Below, piece after piece: positions 41,033-51,261 of a stretch of DNA of 64,000 nt. Position numbers and translations under genes: made by a program. Under the pieces are notes generated by a model. It did not search any database. It had not been told where the DNA came from and worked only from the letters and a program-made list of their open reading frames with translations. Origin of the DNA: Prochlorococcus sp. AG-347-L20 (GTDB lineage: Bacteria; Cyanobacteriota; Cyanobacteriia; PCC-6307; Cyanobiaceae); assembly GCA_003281225.1 (NCBI GenBank), contig QCCP01000006.1, positions 25,822-89,821 on the forward strand. Reading direction: 5' to 3'. The first letter of the stretch is position 1. The number at the start of each line of letters is the position of its first letter.

Positions 41033-41782
41033 TTAAATACTCATACCCCCGTCAATACTTATTGTTTGCCCTGTGATGTAACTTCCTGCGTCACTTGAAA
41101 CTAAGAATGACACTAAGTTTGCAATTTGATTACAACTTCCTAATTTCCCTAAAGGAATAACTTTAAGAATCTCTTCAGTATTAAGTTTTTCAGTCATCTC
41201 TGTTTCTATGAAACCTGGTGCAATTGCATTTACGTTTATACCTCTTGAAGCAAATTCTTTAGCGCAAGTTTTGGTAAATCCAATAACTCCAGCTTTGGCT
41301 GCAGAATAATTTGCTTGCCCTGGATTACCAATTATTCCAACAACAGATGAAATATTTACGATGCTACCACTTCTTTTTTTCATCATGAATTTTGAAGCAT
41401 ATTTTGTACAAAGAAAAACTCCTTTTAAGTTTGTATTTAGTACGTCATCCCATTGTTCCGATTTCATTCTCATCAATAGTCCATCTCTTGTAATACCAGC
41501 ATTATTAATGAGTATATCAATGGTGCCATTAATTTTGATTATTTCTTCAAAAGCTAAACTGACAGAATCTTCTTTTGAAACATCAAATTTTAATTTATGA
41601 GCTTTACCTCCCGAATTTTTTATTGAATTTACAACTTCTTCAGCTTTTTCATCAGAAGAAGAGTAATTAATAAAAACTTCTGCTCCTAAGCGACTTAGTT
41701 CTAAAGCTATTTCTTTACCAATTCCTCTGCTAGCTCCAGTGATTAAAGCAACTTTGCCTGATAATGAATCTGTATTGGACAT
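41033..41782 (-). CDS. fabG: 3-oxoacyl-ACP reductase
   Basis: ALITGASRGIGKEIAL; NNAGITRDGLLMRM; YSAAKAGVIGFTK; ITGQTISIDGGMSI. Confidence 0.95.
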   Translation of the reverse strand: MSNTDSLSGKVALITGASRGIGKEIALELSRLGAEVFINYSSSDEKAEEVVNSIKNSGGKAHKLKFDVSKEDSVSLAFEEIIKINGTIDILINNAGITRDGLLMRMKSEQWDDVLNTNLKGVFLCTKYASKFMMKKRSGSIVNISSVVGIIGNPGQANYSAAKAGVIGFTKTCAKEFASRGINVNAIAPGFIETEMTEKLNTEEILKVIPLGKLGSCNQIANLVSFLVSSDAGSYITGQTISIDGGMSI

Positions 41783-41874
41783 TATGAAATTTTATAATTT
41801 TCAATCGTAGTACTATTTGTGTAAAGATATTGCTTTTATTTATAATTGTCTAGAAAATATTAAAACCTTGTATT

Positions 41875-42546
41875 GTGCACTTTTTAATACCAGCTGCAGG
41901 GAGCGGTAGCAGAATGAAAGCTGGAAAAAATAAATTACTTATTGATTTAGAGGGCGAGTCTTTGATTTATTGGACACTTAAATCTATATTTTCTGCAAGT
42001 TCAACAAATTGGGTTGGCATAATTGGGCAACCAAAAGATAAAAAATTATTATTAAATTCAGCAAAGGATTTTGCCCATAAAGTTCATTGGATTAATGGTG
42101 GTGATACTAGACAACAGTCAGTTTTTAATGGTTTAAAAGCGCTACCAAAAGATGCTGAAAAAGTTTTAATACATGATGGTGCTAGATGTCTAATTAATCC
42201 TGAATTGATAGACCTTTGTGCCAAGCAATTAGACGAAAATGAAGCTGTAATTTTGGCTACTAAGGTAATTGATACAATAAAGATTGTCGATAATGAAGGT
42301 TTTATTAAAGAAACACCAGATAGAAATTATTTATGGGCAGCTCAAACTCCTCAGGGCTTTTTAGTAAATAGATTAAAAAAAGCTCATGAGATGGCTATTG
42401 ATAAAAACTGGAAAGTCACAGATGATGCTTCACTATTCGAAATGCTTAATTGGAAAGTAAAAGTTATTGAAGGAACTTATTCAAATATAAAGATTACATC
42501 CCCTATAGATTTGAAAATAGCAAAACTTTTTGTGAAGAACTCCTAG
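41875..42546 (+). CDS. ispD: 2-C-methyl-D-erythritol 4-phosphate cytidylyltransferase
   Basis: LIPAAGSGSRMKAGKNKLLIDLEGE; VLIHDGARCLI; WAAQTPQGF; TDDASLFE; GTG start. Confidence 0.96.
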   Translation: MHFLIPAAGSGSRMKAGKNKLLIDLEGESLIYWTLKSIFSASSTNWVGIIGQPKDKKLLLNSAKDFAHKVHWINGGDTRQQSVFNGLKALPKDAEKVLIHDGARCLINPELIDLCAKQLDENEAVILATKVIDTIKIVDNEGFIKETPDRNYLWAAQTPQGFLVNRLKKAHEMAIDKNWKVTDDASLFEMLNWKVKVIEGTYSNIKITSPIDLKIAKLFVKNS

Positions 42547-43416
42547 TTAAAAAGGTTTATCGATACTAAGAATGCCATTATCACCATTTAAGGTTGCTTC
42601 ATACCCTAATGGGATGCATGCATTCCCTGAGATGTGGCCTATTGGGAGATCAAAAAGAATAGGAAAATCAAACTCTTGAAGTCTTTCAATAATGCAGTTT
42701 TTTAGTAAATCTTTCCATTTAAGGTCGCAGGAATCATTAGAGAAACTTCCGAATCCAATACCCGCAATTTCAGAAATTGTTTTAGTCATCCTGAGGTAAG
42801 TCAACATTCGATCAATTTTATAAATATCTTCATTAATGTCTTCAAAAATTATTATTTTCCCTTTGCAATCTGGAAAGTGATTAGTCCCAATTAAAAAAGT
42901 AGCAATAGTTAAGTTAGAAACTATAATCTCTCCTTTCGCTTTTCCACCTCTTAGAGGAATTCCTATTATGTCCTCAACATATCCCTCAAAAAGTAAATTT
43001 CTTAATCTCTCAAGACTCCACTCTGGTTCTTTGAAAAGGCTAGTAACCATGGGCCCATGGATAGAACCTATAAATCCTTGAGAATATTTAGATAGTAGTA
43101 AAGAACATGTATCTGAGAATCCAAGCATCAAACCATGCTGCCAAGAAGGTTCTTTTTCTAAAAGTCTTGCTGAACCCCAGCCTCCTTTTGCAAAAATGAT
43201 TAGCTTACTATTTTGTGCTTTTTCCAGTTCTTCAAATCTAGTTAGATCATCACCTGCAAAATAACTAAATTTTTTTGATAGAGAATTATTTTCATTAATT
43301 TCCAAGCCCCAGTTTTTTAAGATTTCTATGCCTTTTTGAAAATTTTCTTCTTCATCAATAAAGGAGCCGGGAGCTAAAATATCTATTAGATCACCTTTTT
43401 TTAATTTAAAAACCAT
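42547..43416 (-). CDS. Muramoyltetrapeptide (LD-) carboxypeptidase, S66 family
   Basis: IIFAKGGWGSARLL; LMLGFSDTCSLLL; SIHGPMV; FEDINEDIYKIDRMLTYLR. Confidence 0.9.
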   Translation of the reverse strand: MVFKLKKGDLIDILAPGSFIDEEENFQKGIEILKNWGLEINENNSLSKKFSYFAGDDLTRFEELEKAQNSKLIIFAKGGWGSARLLEKEPSWQHGLMLGFSDTCSLLLSKYSQGFIGSIHGPMVTSLFKEPEWSLERLRNLLFEGYVEDIIGIPLRGGKAKGEIIVSNLTIATFLIGTNHFPDCKGKIIIFEDINEDIYKIDRMLTYLRMTKTISEIAGIGFGSFSNDSCDLKWKDLLKNCIIERLQEFDFPILFDLPIGHISGNACIPLGYEATLNGDNGILSIDKPF

Positions 43417-43425
43417 TTTTAGAAT

Positions 43426-44334
43426 TTATGAGGCGATAATAATTCCTAATAAAAGGATTCCTCCATAAATTGATTGATTTTTGAAGTGATTCCCAATATT
43501 TTTTATTGATTGCTTTTCCTCGGGAAATACCTTTAGTATGTCTCGCTGCATTAAGATTGCCGTTGTAAGCCAAATTGGCCAAAAAATAAAATTCATTTGA
43601 TTAATAAATCCGCATAATGCTAGAAAAATAGAAGTTAATAAATAACAAATTTGAATAGTTATTCTTGTATTGTTCTGGAGGTTAACAGCGGAACTATTTA
43701 TTCCAATTTTGATATCATATTTTTTATCTGCTAAAGCATAAATTGTGTCAAAGCCAAAAGTCCAAAAAATAGTTGCTAGCCAGCAAAACAATAAAACAAT
43801 ACTATTTAAATTGCCTTCATTTGCAGCCCAGGGAATTAAGACAGCAAAACCCCAGCATATGGATAATATTAATTGAGGATATTTAAACCATCTTTTGGCA
43901 GAAGGATAAATTAAAATAATAGGTAAAGCTAAAAAAGCAAGTGAAATTGAGAGGATTCTGCCAGGTTGAGGTAGTGACAAAGTTAAAAAGAAACTACATA
44001 AAATTAAAAAGAAAAGAATTGCATAAGCCGTTTTAAGACCGATTTTATTTGAAGCTAGAGGTCTATTTTTTGTCCTGAAAACTCTTTTATCAATATTTTT
44101 GTCCCAAATATCATTAACTACGCATCCTAATCCACTTACTAGTAGCCCTCCCAGGATTATTCTTAGCAACATTAAAAATGTTGGATTAGCCTCTGGGGTT
44201 AAATATAAACTCCATCCAGCAGGAATAAGTAAGATCATTCTTCCAGTCGGCTTATTCCACCTTAATAATTCAAAAAAAGTACTTAATTTAATTTGTTGAT
44301 TTTTATTTTGCATACGACCTATTGTATATTTCAT
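43426..44334 (-). CDS. ubiA: UbiA-family 4-hydroxybenzoate polyprenyltransferase
   Basis: LLRWNKPTGRMILLIPAGWSL; CVVNDIWDKNIDKRVFRTKNRPLAS; YALADKKYDIKIGINS. Confidence 0.93.
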   Translation of the reverse strand: MKYTIGRMQNKNQQIKLSTFFELLRWNKPTGRMILLIPAGWSLYLTPEANPTFLMLLRIILGGLLVSGLGCVVNDIWDKNIDKRVFRTKNRPLASNKIGLKTAYAILFFLILCSFFLTLSLPQPGRILSISLAFLALPIILIYPSAKRWFKYPQLILSICWGFAVLIPWAANEGNLNSIVLLFCWLATIFWTFGFDTIYALADKKYDIKIGINSSAVNLQNNTRITIQICYLLTSIFLALCGFINQMNFIFWPIWLTTAILMQRDILKVFPEEKQSIKNIGNHFKNQSIYGGILLLGIIIAS

Positions 44335-44437
44335 AACTTTAAATAATCTTACTAGGATTAAATGTTTTCTATTATTTAATAATCAATCTTGGGTATATTT
44401 ATTAATGGATTAAAGATATCAGTATCTTATAAAAGAA

Positions 44438-46033
44438 ATGATACAGAAAAAAGATTTAAGATATTTTCAAGAAAAGCAAATTTTAGTAGCTTCTATAGAT
44501 ATTGGAACTAACTCTACACATCTCTTGGTAGCGGAAATTAATCTAGAATTAAAATCATTTTCAATAAAATTCACTGATAAATCAACCACTCGTCTTGGAG
44601 AAAGAGATGAGGAGGGTAATCTTACTGAAGAATCAATCCAAAGAGCATTAGTTACTCTTAAGCGATTTAAGGAATATTGTAGAAGTAATGGAGTAAAACA
44701 AATAGTAACAGCAGCAACAAGTGCAGTTAGGGAAGCTCCAAATGGTCAAGATTTTATTAGAAGAGTTCTTGATGAAACTGATATTCAAATTGAAATGATA
44801 AGTGGTTCTGAGGAAGCCAGATTAATTTACCTTGGTGTTCTTTCTGGGATGGCTTTTGAAGATCAGTCTTTTGTAATCATAGATATTGGAGGAGGATCTA
44901 CAGAATTAATACTTGCAGATAAAAAAGATGCTATAGCTCTTACCAGTTCGAGAATTGGTGCGGTAAGACTTAAAAATGATTTTTTAAATCAAGAGTCTAT
45001 AAATTCAGAAAGATCGAGTTTTCTAACAACTTTTATTAAAGGATCTTTAGAACCATCTGTTCGAAAAATAAAGAGTAGATCTAAGGGAGATAAGCCTTTA
45101 TCTATGATTGCAACCAGTGGCACTGCAACCTCATTAGGAAATTTGATTTCAGATGATTTGGGAGAATCTAAACAAAAGTTGCATGGTTATAAATTTAAAA
45201 GGGAAAATTTACAAAATGTATTGGAAAAACTAATTAAATTGCCAGTCTCGGAAATCAAGAAAATACCTACATTAAGTGAGAGAAGAGCAGAAATAATTAT
45301 TCCAGGAGCATTGATATTAAACACCGCAATGGAGATGTTGAACTTTGATGAATTAATAATAAGTGAGAGGGCGCTTCGAGAGGGTTTGGTTGTAGATTGG
45401 ATGCTTCGTAAAGGGATAATTAAAAATGAGTTAAATATTCAAGGCAATATTAGAAAAACAACTATAATTCATCAGGCCAGAAAGTTTGGAGTAGATAATA
45501 CAAGAGCTGAGAAAGTTATTGATATGGCCTTTCAAATCTATGATCAGACTAAAAATATCTTTCATAGCGATAATGACCCTAAAGCTAAAGAACTTCTTTG
45601 GGCAGCTTCTAATCTTTATAATTGTGGGAAATATGTGAATGTTGGTTCATATCACAAACACTCTTGGTACTTAATAAAAAATTGTGAATTGTTGGGATAT
45701 TCTGAAGCAGAAACAAATATTATCGCTTCAATTGCTAGGTACCATAGAAAGACTCTACCCAAGAAAAGACATGAGTCTTGGCAAAATTTAATATCCAAAG
45801 AAGATAAAACATTAGTTCTTGAAATGTCATTAATCCTGAGACTAGCAGCAGCTCTTGATCAAAGACCTGACAAGGTGATCTCCTCAGTTCAAATAAAATT
45901 GCAGGAAAATAATCTTACATTTCAACTTTTACCTTTAGATAGAAATCATGATCTTCTTCTTGAAAAATGGAACTTAGGATTATGCCGTAATGTAATAAAA
46001 GAACTAAAGAATTTGGAATTAAAAGTTATTTAG
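44438..46033 (+). CDS. ppx: Ppx/GppA exopolyphosphatase
   Basis: ASIDIGTNSTHLLVAEI; ATSAVREAPNG; IIDIGGGSTELIL; ISERALREGLVVDW. Confidence 0.95.
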   Translation: MIQKKDLRYFQEKQILVASIDIGTNSTHLLVAEINLELKSFSIKFTDKSTTRLGERDEEGNLTEESIQRALVTLKRFKEYCRSNGVKQIVTAATSAVREAPNGQDFIRRVLDETDIQIEMISGSEEARLIYLGVLSGMAFEDQSFVIIDIGGGSTELILADKKDAIALTSSRIGAVRLKNDFLNQESINSERSSFLTTFIKGSLEPSVRKIKSRSKGDKPLSMIATSGTATSLGNLISDDLGESKQKLHGYKFKRENLQNVLEKLIKLPVSEIKKIPTLSERRAEIIIPGALILNTAMEMLNFDELIISERALREGLVVDWMLRKGIIKNELNIQGNIRKTTIIHQARKFGVDNTRAEKVIDMAFQIYDQTKNIFHSDNDPKAKELLWAASNLYNCGKYVNVGSYHKHSWYLIKNCELLGYSEAETNIIASIARYHRKTLPKKRHESWQNLISKEDKTLVLEMSLILRLAAALDQRPDKVISSVQIKLQENNLTFQLLPLDRNHDLLLEKWNLGLCRNVIKELKNLELKVI

Positions 46034-46520
46034 TTTTTTTAATAAGTTCTTGTTTTGGAGTTTGATTCTGAGAAGAATCTGAAAATAAATTGAAAATTAA
46101 GGACGAGGCGATTAGTCCGAGAAAGCCTGAAATTAAAATAAATATTAGGAATCCTAGTGGGTTAAAGTTGTTAGATTGCCTAGATTTATAATTTTTTTTG
46201 GAAACTTCTTCAACTATTTCTTCAATTTTCACTTCTTTCCTCTCTGTCTTGAATTCATCCATTAAAAATTCTGTATCAAGTTTTAGCTTCTGTGAAATCC
46301 TTCTAATCATTGCTTTGATAAATACTTTTTCAGGTAGTTTTTCTTCATTACCTTCCTCTATGGCTTCAAGTTGATGAGCTCCAATTTTTAAATCAGAAGC
46401 CAAATCTTCAATTGATTGATTTTTACTTAACCTAGCCTCTTTAATGAAATTTCCGATTCTCTTTAAAGAGGAATCTCCTCCTTTATTGTTGATTCCCGAA
46501 ACAGTTTTTATTTCTTTCAA
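46026..46520 (-). CDS. HTH plus single-TM protein (RodZ-like N-terminus)
   Basis: IGNFIKEARLSKNQSIEDLASDLKIGAHQLEAIEEGNEEKLPE; C-terminal TM segment. Confidence 0.82.
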   Translation of the reverse strand: MKEIKTVSGINNKGGDSSLKRIGNFIKEARLSKNQSIEDLASDLKIGAHQLEAIEEGNEEKLPEKVFIKAMIRRISQKLKLDTEFLMDEFKTERKEVKIEEIVEEVSKKNYKSRQSNNFNPLGFLIFILISGFLGLIASSLIFNLFSDSSQNQTPKQELIKKTK

Positions 46521-46575
46521 AGTAAATAAATTTTTACTAATTATAGTAATTAATATTTTTCTATCAACTTTAAGA

Positions 46576-47331
46576 TTATTTATTCCTAAAGAGATGCTTA
46601 TAAGATGGATTATAAAGATTAGATCTTTTTTGAGAATTACTTATTGCTGGGCTAATTATATAAATGGTTGTTCTAATAAGTTTTTTCTCAATAGAAAATT
46701 TTTCCATATCCTTTAATTCTATTAATGATGTCCAACCATCATCCCAAGATACTCTAAATCCAACAATCACTTTAGTCTCTGGAGGGTAAAACTTTAATAG
46801 AGTGTCTTGAGATCTTTTCACATGCCTAGCACTTAGATATAGACATATAGAGGAATTGTGTTTCGCAAGATTTTTCAGAGATTCTTTTTCGGGCATCCCT
46901 GTTCGACCTCCTGCTCTAGTTAAAATTATTGTTTGCGTTACGTCAGGGATGGTTAACTCAGATTCATGATATGCTGCAGCTACTTGAAAAGCACTTACTC
47001 CAGGAACAACCTCGATTTCAATTTTTTCGTTTTTTAAAATTTCGATTTGCTCTCTAATTGCTCCAAAAAGGCAAGGGTCTCCATCATGCAACCTTACAAC
47101 AGTTTTCCCTGCCTTAAATTTTTCTATCATAATTGAGGTGATTTGCTCTAAGTTAAGTGAACTCGTTTTTATTTTTTCAGAACCTTCTTTAGCAGAATCT
47201 AAAATCTTTTCAGGAATTAGAGAATCAGTCCAAATAATGACATCTGCAATTTTTATCTTTTTTAATGCTTTTAAAGTTAATAATTCTGGATCACCTGGAC
47301 CAACACCAATAAAGGATATTTTGTTATCCAT
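46576..47331 (-). CDS. cobM: Precorrin-4 C11-methyltransferase
   Basis: [51 protein letters not shown]. Start set at MDNKISF (ATG 47331), overlapping the lgt stop by 8 bp. Confidence 0.93.
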   Translation of the reverse strand: MDNKISFIGVGPGDPELLTLKALKKIKIADVIIWTDSLIPEKILDSAKEGSEKIKTSSLNLEQITSIMIEKFKAGKTVVRLHDGDPCLFGAIREQIEILKNEKIEIEVVPGVSAFQVAAAYHESELTIPDVTQTIILTRAGGRTGMPEKESLKNLAKHNSSICLYLSARHVKRSQDTLLKFYPPETKVIVGFRVSWDDGWTSLIELKDMEKFSIEKKLIRTTIYIISPAISNSQKRSNLYNPSYKHLFRNK

Positions 47332-48217
47332 TCTTTCTATTTTTCCCACTATATGTTCTCAATCTTAAAAAAAATATTCCAATTAATCCAGAAGAAAATA
47401 GAAAAATACTTATAAATTGAGCCATTCTTATACCGCCATCACAGAAAGGTGGAAGTCCACCAATGCATAGTGGGTCAGTTCTTAAACCTTCAATCCAGAA
47501 TCTTCCAAAGCTATAACTTATTAAATAAAGACAGCTAATAAAGCCAGGCCTGAAAAAATCTGTTTTATTTTGTTTATTAAAGATAATAATAAGGACGATG
47601 AAAATCAAAAGATTCCACAATGACTCATAGAGAAATGTAGGATGAAAAAATTCATAATTAATAAATTCTAAAGGCCTATTTTGGATAGGTATAAATAATT
47701 TCCAAGGCAAAATTGTAGGAACTCCAAAGGCTTCATTATTGAAAAAATTTCCCCACCTTCCTATTGATTGTCCAAGAATAATCGAGGGTATTAATATATC
47801 TATAAAGGTTTTTAAATTAATTTTTTTCGACTTACAGAAATAGATAATAGATATTAATCCTCCAATTAGACCTCCATGGATTGCTATGCCTCCTTCCCAA
47901 ACCGCAAGAAAAGAAGGTATTTGAATGATGTTATTGAAAAGTTCAAAAGAAGTAAAAAATTTCTCTCCGCTATATTGCTTCCACTCAAAAATTACGTAAT
48001 AAGTTCTAGCTCCAATTATTGAAGAGATTATTAATGATGGAAGTATTTCACTAATGTACTCTGGGTTAATATTTCTTGCCTTTGCAAGTTTTTTAGAGAC
48101 AAATACCCCTATTAAAACTGAAACAGAAATAAGAAGTCCGTACCATCTAATAGTTATAAATCCTAAATTTAAAAAAGTTTCTCCTGGAGATTGTATAAAA
48201 GCTTGAAATATAAGCAT
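47324..48217 (-). CDS. lgt: Prolipoprotein diacylglyceryl transferase
   Basis: [43 protein letters not shown]. Confidence 0.97.
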   Translation of the reverse strand: MLIFQAFIQSPGETFLNLGFITIRWYGLLISVSVLIGVFVSKKLAKARNINPEYISEILPSLIISSIIGARTYYVIFEWKQYSGEKFFTSFELFNNIIQIPSFLAVWEGGIAIHGGLIGGLISIIYFCKSKKINLKTFIDILIPSIILGQSIGRWGNFFNNEAFGVPTILPWKLFIPIQNRPLEFINYEFFHPTFLYESLWNLLIFIVLIIIFNKQNKTDFFRPGFISCLYLISYSFGRFWIEGLRTDPLCIGGLPPFCDGGIRMAQFISIFLFSSGLIGIFFLRLRTYSGKNRKNG

Positions 48218-48227
48218 TTAGAGAAAG

Positions 48228-49181
48228 TTAGATGCCCTCTGCTGCTTGCACTTTTTCTACTTGTTTTTTCTTTAATACTAAAAGTATTTGTGTTAAGCCT
48301 ACACCAATGAAGAATGCAATCAATCCTATAACTCTATAAGGGCTCTGAAGTACAACCTCAGCATCTAATTGCCCAAAGCCACCAACGTTGGGATCATTAG
48401 TAAGAGGGTCGCCCACATTAATTTTGTCCTGCGCTTTTACGATAAGTTGAGGACCAACAGGCACTGCTTCAGTAGTTATTTCACCATTATCGTTTTCTAT
48501 ATTGACTTGATAGCTACCATCTTCAATTGTTTCTATTGAATTTATAATTCCTGAGGTGGAAGAAGTGAATACTACATTATTGCTCTTGTCTCCAGTTGGA
48601 TATACCTGACCTCTGCCTCTATTTCCTCCAATATGTAACGAGTATTTCCCATAGTGATATTCTTTATTAGTGGATGGGTCAGGGGAAAGTACAGGGAAAA
48701 CGATTTCTTTATTGGTATCGCCAGGTAAAGGTCCGACAATAATGATATTATCTTTTTCTTCACTGTAGTTAGTGAAATAAACCCCTTCTGTTTCCTCTTT
48801 TATTTCTTCGGTCCATCTTTCTTGTGGAGCAAGTTTAAAGCCATCAGGAAGCATTACAACAGCACCAACTTGTAATGGGACTTCCGAACCATCAGCTCCT
48901 ATCTCTTTTAAATCATTTTTGTAGGGTATTTTGACTACAGCTTTGAAAACACTGTCTGCTCCAACAGATTGTGGAACCTCTGCAATTGTAGGCATCTGAG
49001 CTAGATGACAATTTGCACAGACTATCTTACCTGTGGCTTCTCTTGGGGATTCGTAGTTTTGCTGAGCCCAAAATGGATAAGCAAAACTGATCTCTGGATA
49101 AAATACAATGCTTGAAATGAAAAGCAGAGTAAAGATAAATAAACTTGTTTTTTTCATGATTTGATTTTTAAGACCTTTCAT
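48228..49181 (-). CDS. petA: Cytochrome f
   Basis: [28 protein letters not shown]-terminal anchor. Track start (49271) runs into petC; start placed at [15 protein letters not shown]. Confidence 0.96.
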   Translation of the reverse strand: MKGLKNQIMKKTSLFIFTLLFISSIVFYPEISFAYPFWAQQNYESPREATGKIVCANCHLAQMPTIAEVPQSVGADSVFKAVVKIPYKNDLKEIGADGSEVPLQVGAVVMLPDGFKLAPQERWTEEIKEETEGVYFTNYSEEKDNIIIVGPLPGDTNKEIVFPVLSPDPSTNKEYHYGKYSLHIGGNRGRGQVYPTGDKSNNVVFTSSTSGIINSIETIEDGSYQVNIENDNGEITTEAVPVGPQLIVKAQDKINVGDPLTNDPNVGGFGQLDAEVVLQSPYRVIGLIAFFIGVGLTQILLVLKKKQVEKVQAAEGI

Positions 49182-49185
49182 TTTT

Positions 49186-49722
49186 TTATGCCCACCATGG
49201 ATTTTCATTAGTTCTAAAGTCAGTTTCTGACCATTGTTTGACGAGTACAGCATCATCTTCAATATCGACATGAGCTAGAGCTAAAGATAAAGGCGCAGGC
49301 CCTCTTACTACCTTCCCGTTAGTATCGTACTGACTGCCATGACAAGGACATATGAATTTATTAGCACCACTATCCCATGGGACAACACAACCTAAATGAG
49401 TACAAATTGCATTTAAACCAAATTCTCCTATTTCCCCACCCTCATTAACTATTAGATAAGTTGGATCTCCCTTTAGACCCTGAACTAGACTTCTGTCTCC
49501 TGCTTGATGGGTAGCTAACCAACCTGTCTTAGTTATTGGATTCCCTAATTCATCTTTAGCAGAAGTTCCACCTCCACCACCGCCTGCTCTTAAAGGCATG
49601 AAATAATTCGCTACAGGGTAAAGGGCTCCTAAAGCTACACCAGTTGCAGTACCAAATGTAAGAAGATTCATAAATTGCCTTCGACCCATAGAAGGGACAT
49701 CATTGGAACTTAATTGAGTCAT
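49186..49722 (-). CDS. petC: Cytochrome b6f Rieske iron-sulfur protein
   Basis: [27 protein letters not shown]. Confidence 0.98.
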   Translation of the reverse strand: MTQLSSNDVPSMGRRQFMNLLTFGTATGVALGALYPVANYFMPLRAGGGGGGTSAKDELGNPITKTGWLATHQAGDRSLVQGLKGDPTYLIVNEGGEIGEFGLNAICTHLGCVVPWDSGANKFICPCHGSQYDTNGKVVRGPAPLSLALAHVDIEDDAVLVKQWSETDFRTNENPWWA

Positions 49723-49845
49723 TCGCTACTTGGTTCTGTTATTTATTAGTTATTATGGAGCAAATTGTTCAATTTCTGTTGCAAATAGATAGGACTTTTA
49801 ATAATTTAAAGTAAAAGTTTAGGAAGTCTTAATTAATTGATTTAA

Positions 49846-50163
49846 ATGAACCCATTGCTAGTAGATGAAGTTATACATTATTTGATTCATCGCTGGGGAA
49901 AAAAATATGATTTTAGACTCTTTAGAAGAGGAAAATTCGTTTATTTTCAAATGATGTGGGGATTTCTTGGACAGGAATCATTCCCTTTAAGTGAAGATGA
50001 ATATAAAAAATCGATAGCTGATAAAATCGAGATTTTAAATAGATGTGGATATTCAGAAGAGGTAAGGGAATGGTTAAAGAAAGTCAACGCTAAGCCAAGG
50101 CTAGGTAGAGCTGTCAGCTTGCAATTAGATCTCAATGAGAAGATGAAAGAGTTTTTGACTTAA
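49846..50163 (+). CDS. DUF3067-like conserved protein
   Basis: MNPLLVDEVIHYLIHRWGKKYDFRLFRRGKFVYFQMMWGFLGQESFPL. Confidence 0.75.
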   Translation: MNPLLVDEVIHYLIHRWGKKYDFRLFRRGKFVYFQMMWGFLGQESFPLSEDEYKKSIADKIEILNRCGYSEEVREWLKKVNAKPRLGRAVSLQLDLNEKMKEFLT

Positions 50164-50890
50164 GATTTTCTGATAAGTAAGTTAATCCAGTACCCACAAA
50201 AAATAAAAACACAATCGATATAGATAGCAATGACATAGTCAATGGGTCAGTTGAAGGGGTAATCACTGCAGATAATATTGCAGAGGAAATTACAACTATC
50301 TTCCAATTCGAAATCATTTTTTCTGTTGTGATTATTCCAAGAGAACCAAGAATAAATTGTAATACTGGCAATTGAAAAGCTATTGCAGTACTAGACATTA
50401 ATAAGAGAACAAAATCAAAATATCTTTCTATAGACCAAGTTGGTTCAACAATATCAGCACCGAAACTAATGAAGAAATTTATTGCTGCAGGGACTAATAT
50501 CCACCATGAAAAAATTAATCCTAAAAAAAACAGAAGACCTGAACCAAAAACTGCAGGCAAGATAAGGCTTTTTTCATGTTTTGTTAAACCAGGAGAAATG
50601 AATAATATTATTTGATAAAAAATATAAGGCATAGAAACTATCAATCCGCTGTAACCTGCAACTTTAATAGCTACAAATAAAAACTCTCCTGGAGCAAGTT
50701 GTAGTAAATGAATATCACCAGCTGGAATTTCTAAAAAAGATATCAATGGCTTTATGATGAGAAAACTAAAGAATATTGAAATAAGTATTGAATAAATTGA
50801 GTTTAGTATCCTTTGACGAAGCTCCTCTAAATGATCACTAAAAGTCATCGAATCTGATAATTTATTTTCGCTTTGACCTGTACCTCTCAT
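50132..50890 (-). CDS. tatC: Sec-independent protein translocase TatC
   Basis: MTFSDHLEELRQRILNSI; FQLPVLQFILGSLGI; AVITPSTDPLTMSLLSISIVFLF. Confidence 0.96.
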   Translation of the reverse strand: MRGTGQSENKLSDSMTFSDHLEELRQRILNSIYSILISIFFSFLIIKPLISFLEIPAGDIHLLQLAPGEFLFVAIKVAGYSGLIVSMPYIFYQIILFISPGLTKHEKSLILPAVFGSGLLFFLGLIFSWWILVPAAINFFISFGADIVEPTWSIERYFDFVLLLMSSTAIAFQLPVLQFILGSLGIITTEKMISNWKIVVISSAILSAVITPSTDPLTMSLLSISIVFLFFVGTGLTYLSENLKSKTLSSSH

Positions 50891-50970
50891 TATTATTTGA
50901 TAAAAATTGTGTAAGAAAAAGGTTTAAAACTATTATTGTCAAAGTTCAATTTATTTTTCGATAAACTTAA

Positions 50971-51231
50971 TTATTTGCTTAATTTAGGATTTGTTGGATC
51001 TGGTAATAAGAAAGGAGGGGCATCATTTAAAGATGATTCACCATAAGTTTCATATTCTCTATATCCACCCATTTTCCCATTTGTTTTCATTAACGCGCTT
51101 ACAAAGGCAAGTAATAAGAAAACAGTAGGAGCTCCAATTATTAATGCAGCACCAAATATATATCCAACAATAAATTCTGGAAAACTATGATTTCCTAAAA
51201 ATTCATGAGTGCCTAAAAGAAAATCAAACAT
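50971..51231 (-). CDS. Conserved small membrane protein, unknown function
   Basis: 86 aa; one TM helix and soluble tail GGYREYETYGESSLNDAPPFLLPDPTNPKLSK. Confidence 0.7.
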   Translation of the reverse strand: MFDFLLGTHEFLGNHSFPEFIVGYIFGAALIIGAPTVFLLLAFVSALMKTNGKMGGYREYETYGESSLNDAPPFLLPDPTNPKLSK

Positions 51232-51261
51232 TTAGATTTAAAAAATTTTTTTTATTATAAA

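Noticed and set aside
49182-49271. N-terminal extension of cytochrome f ORF
   Set aside because: Out-of-frame overlap with petC; the normal signal peptide begins at [15 protein letters not shown].
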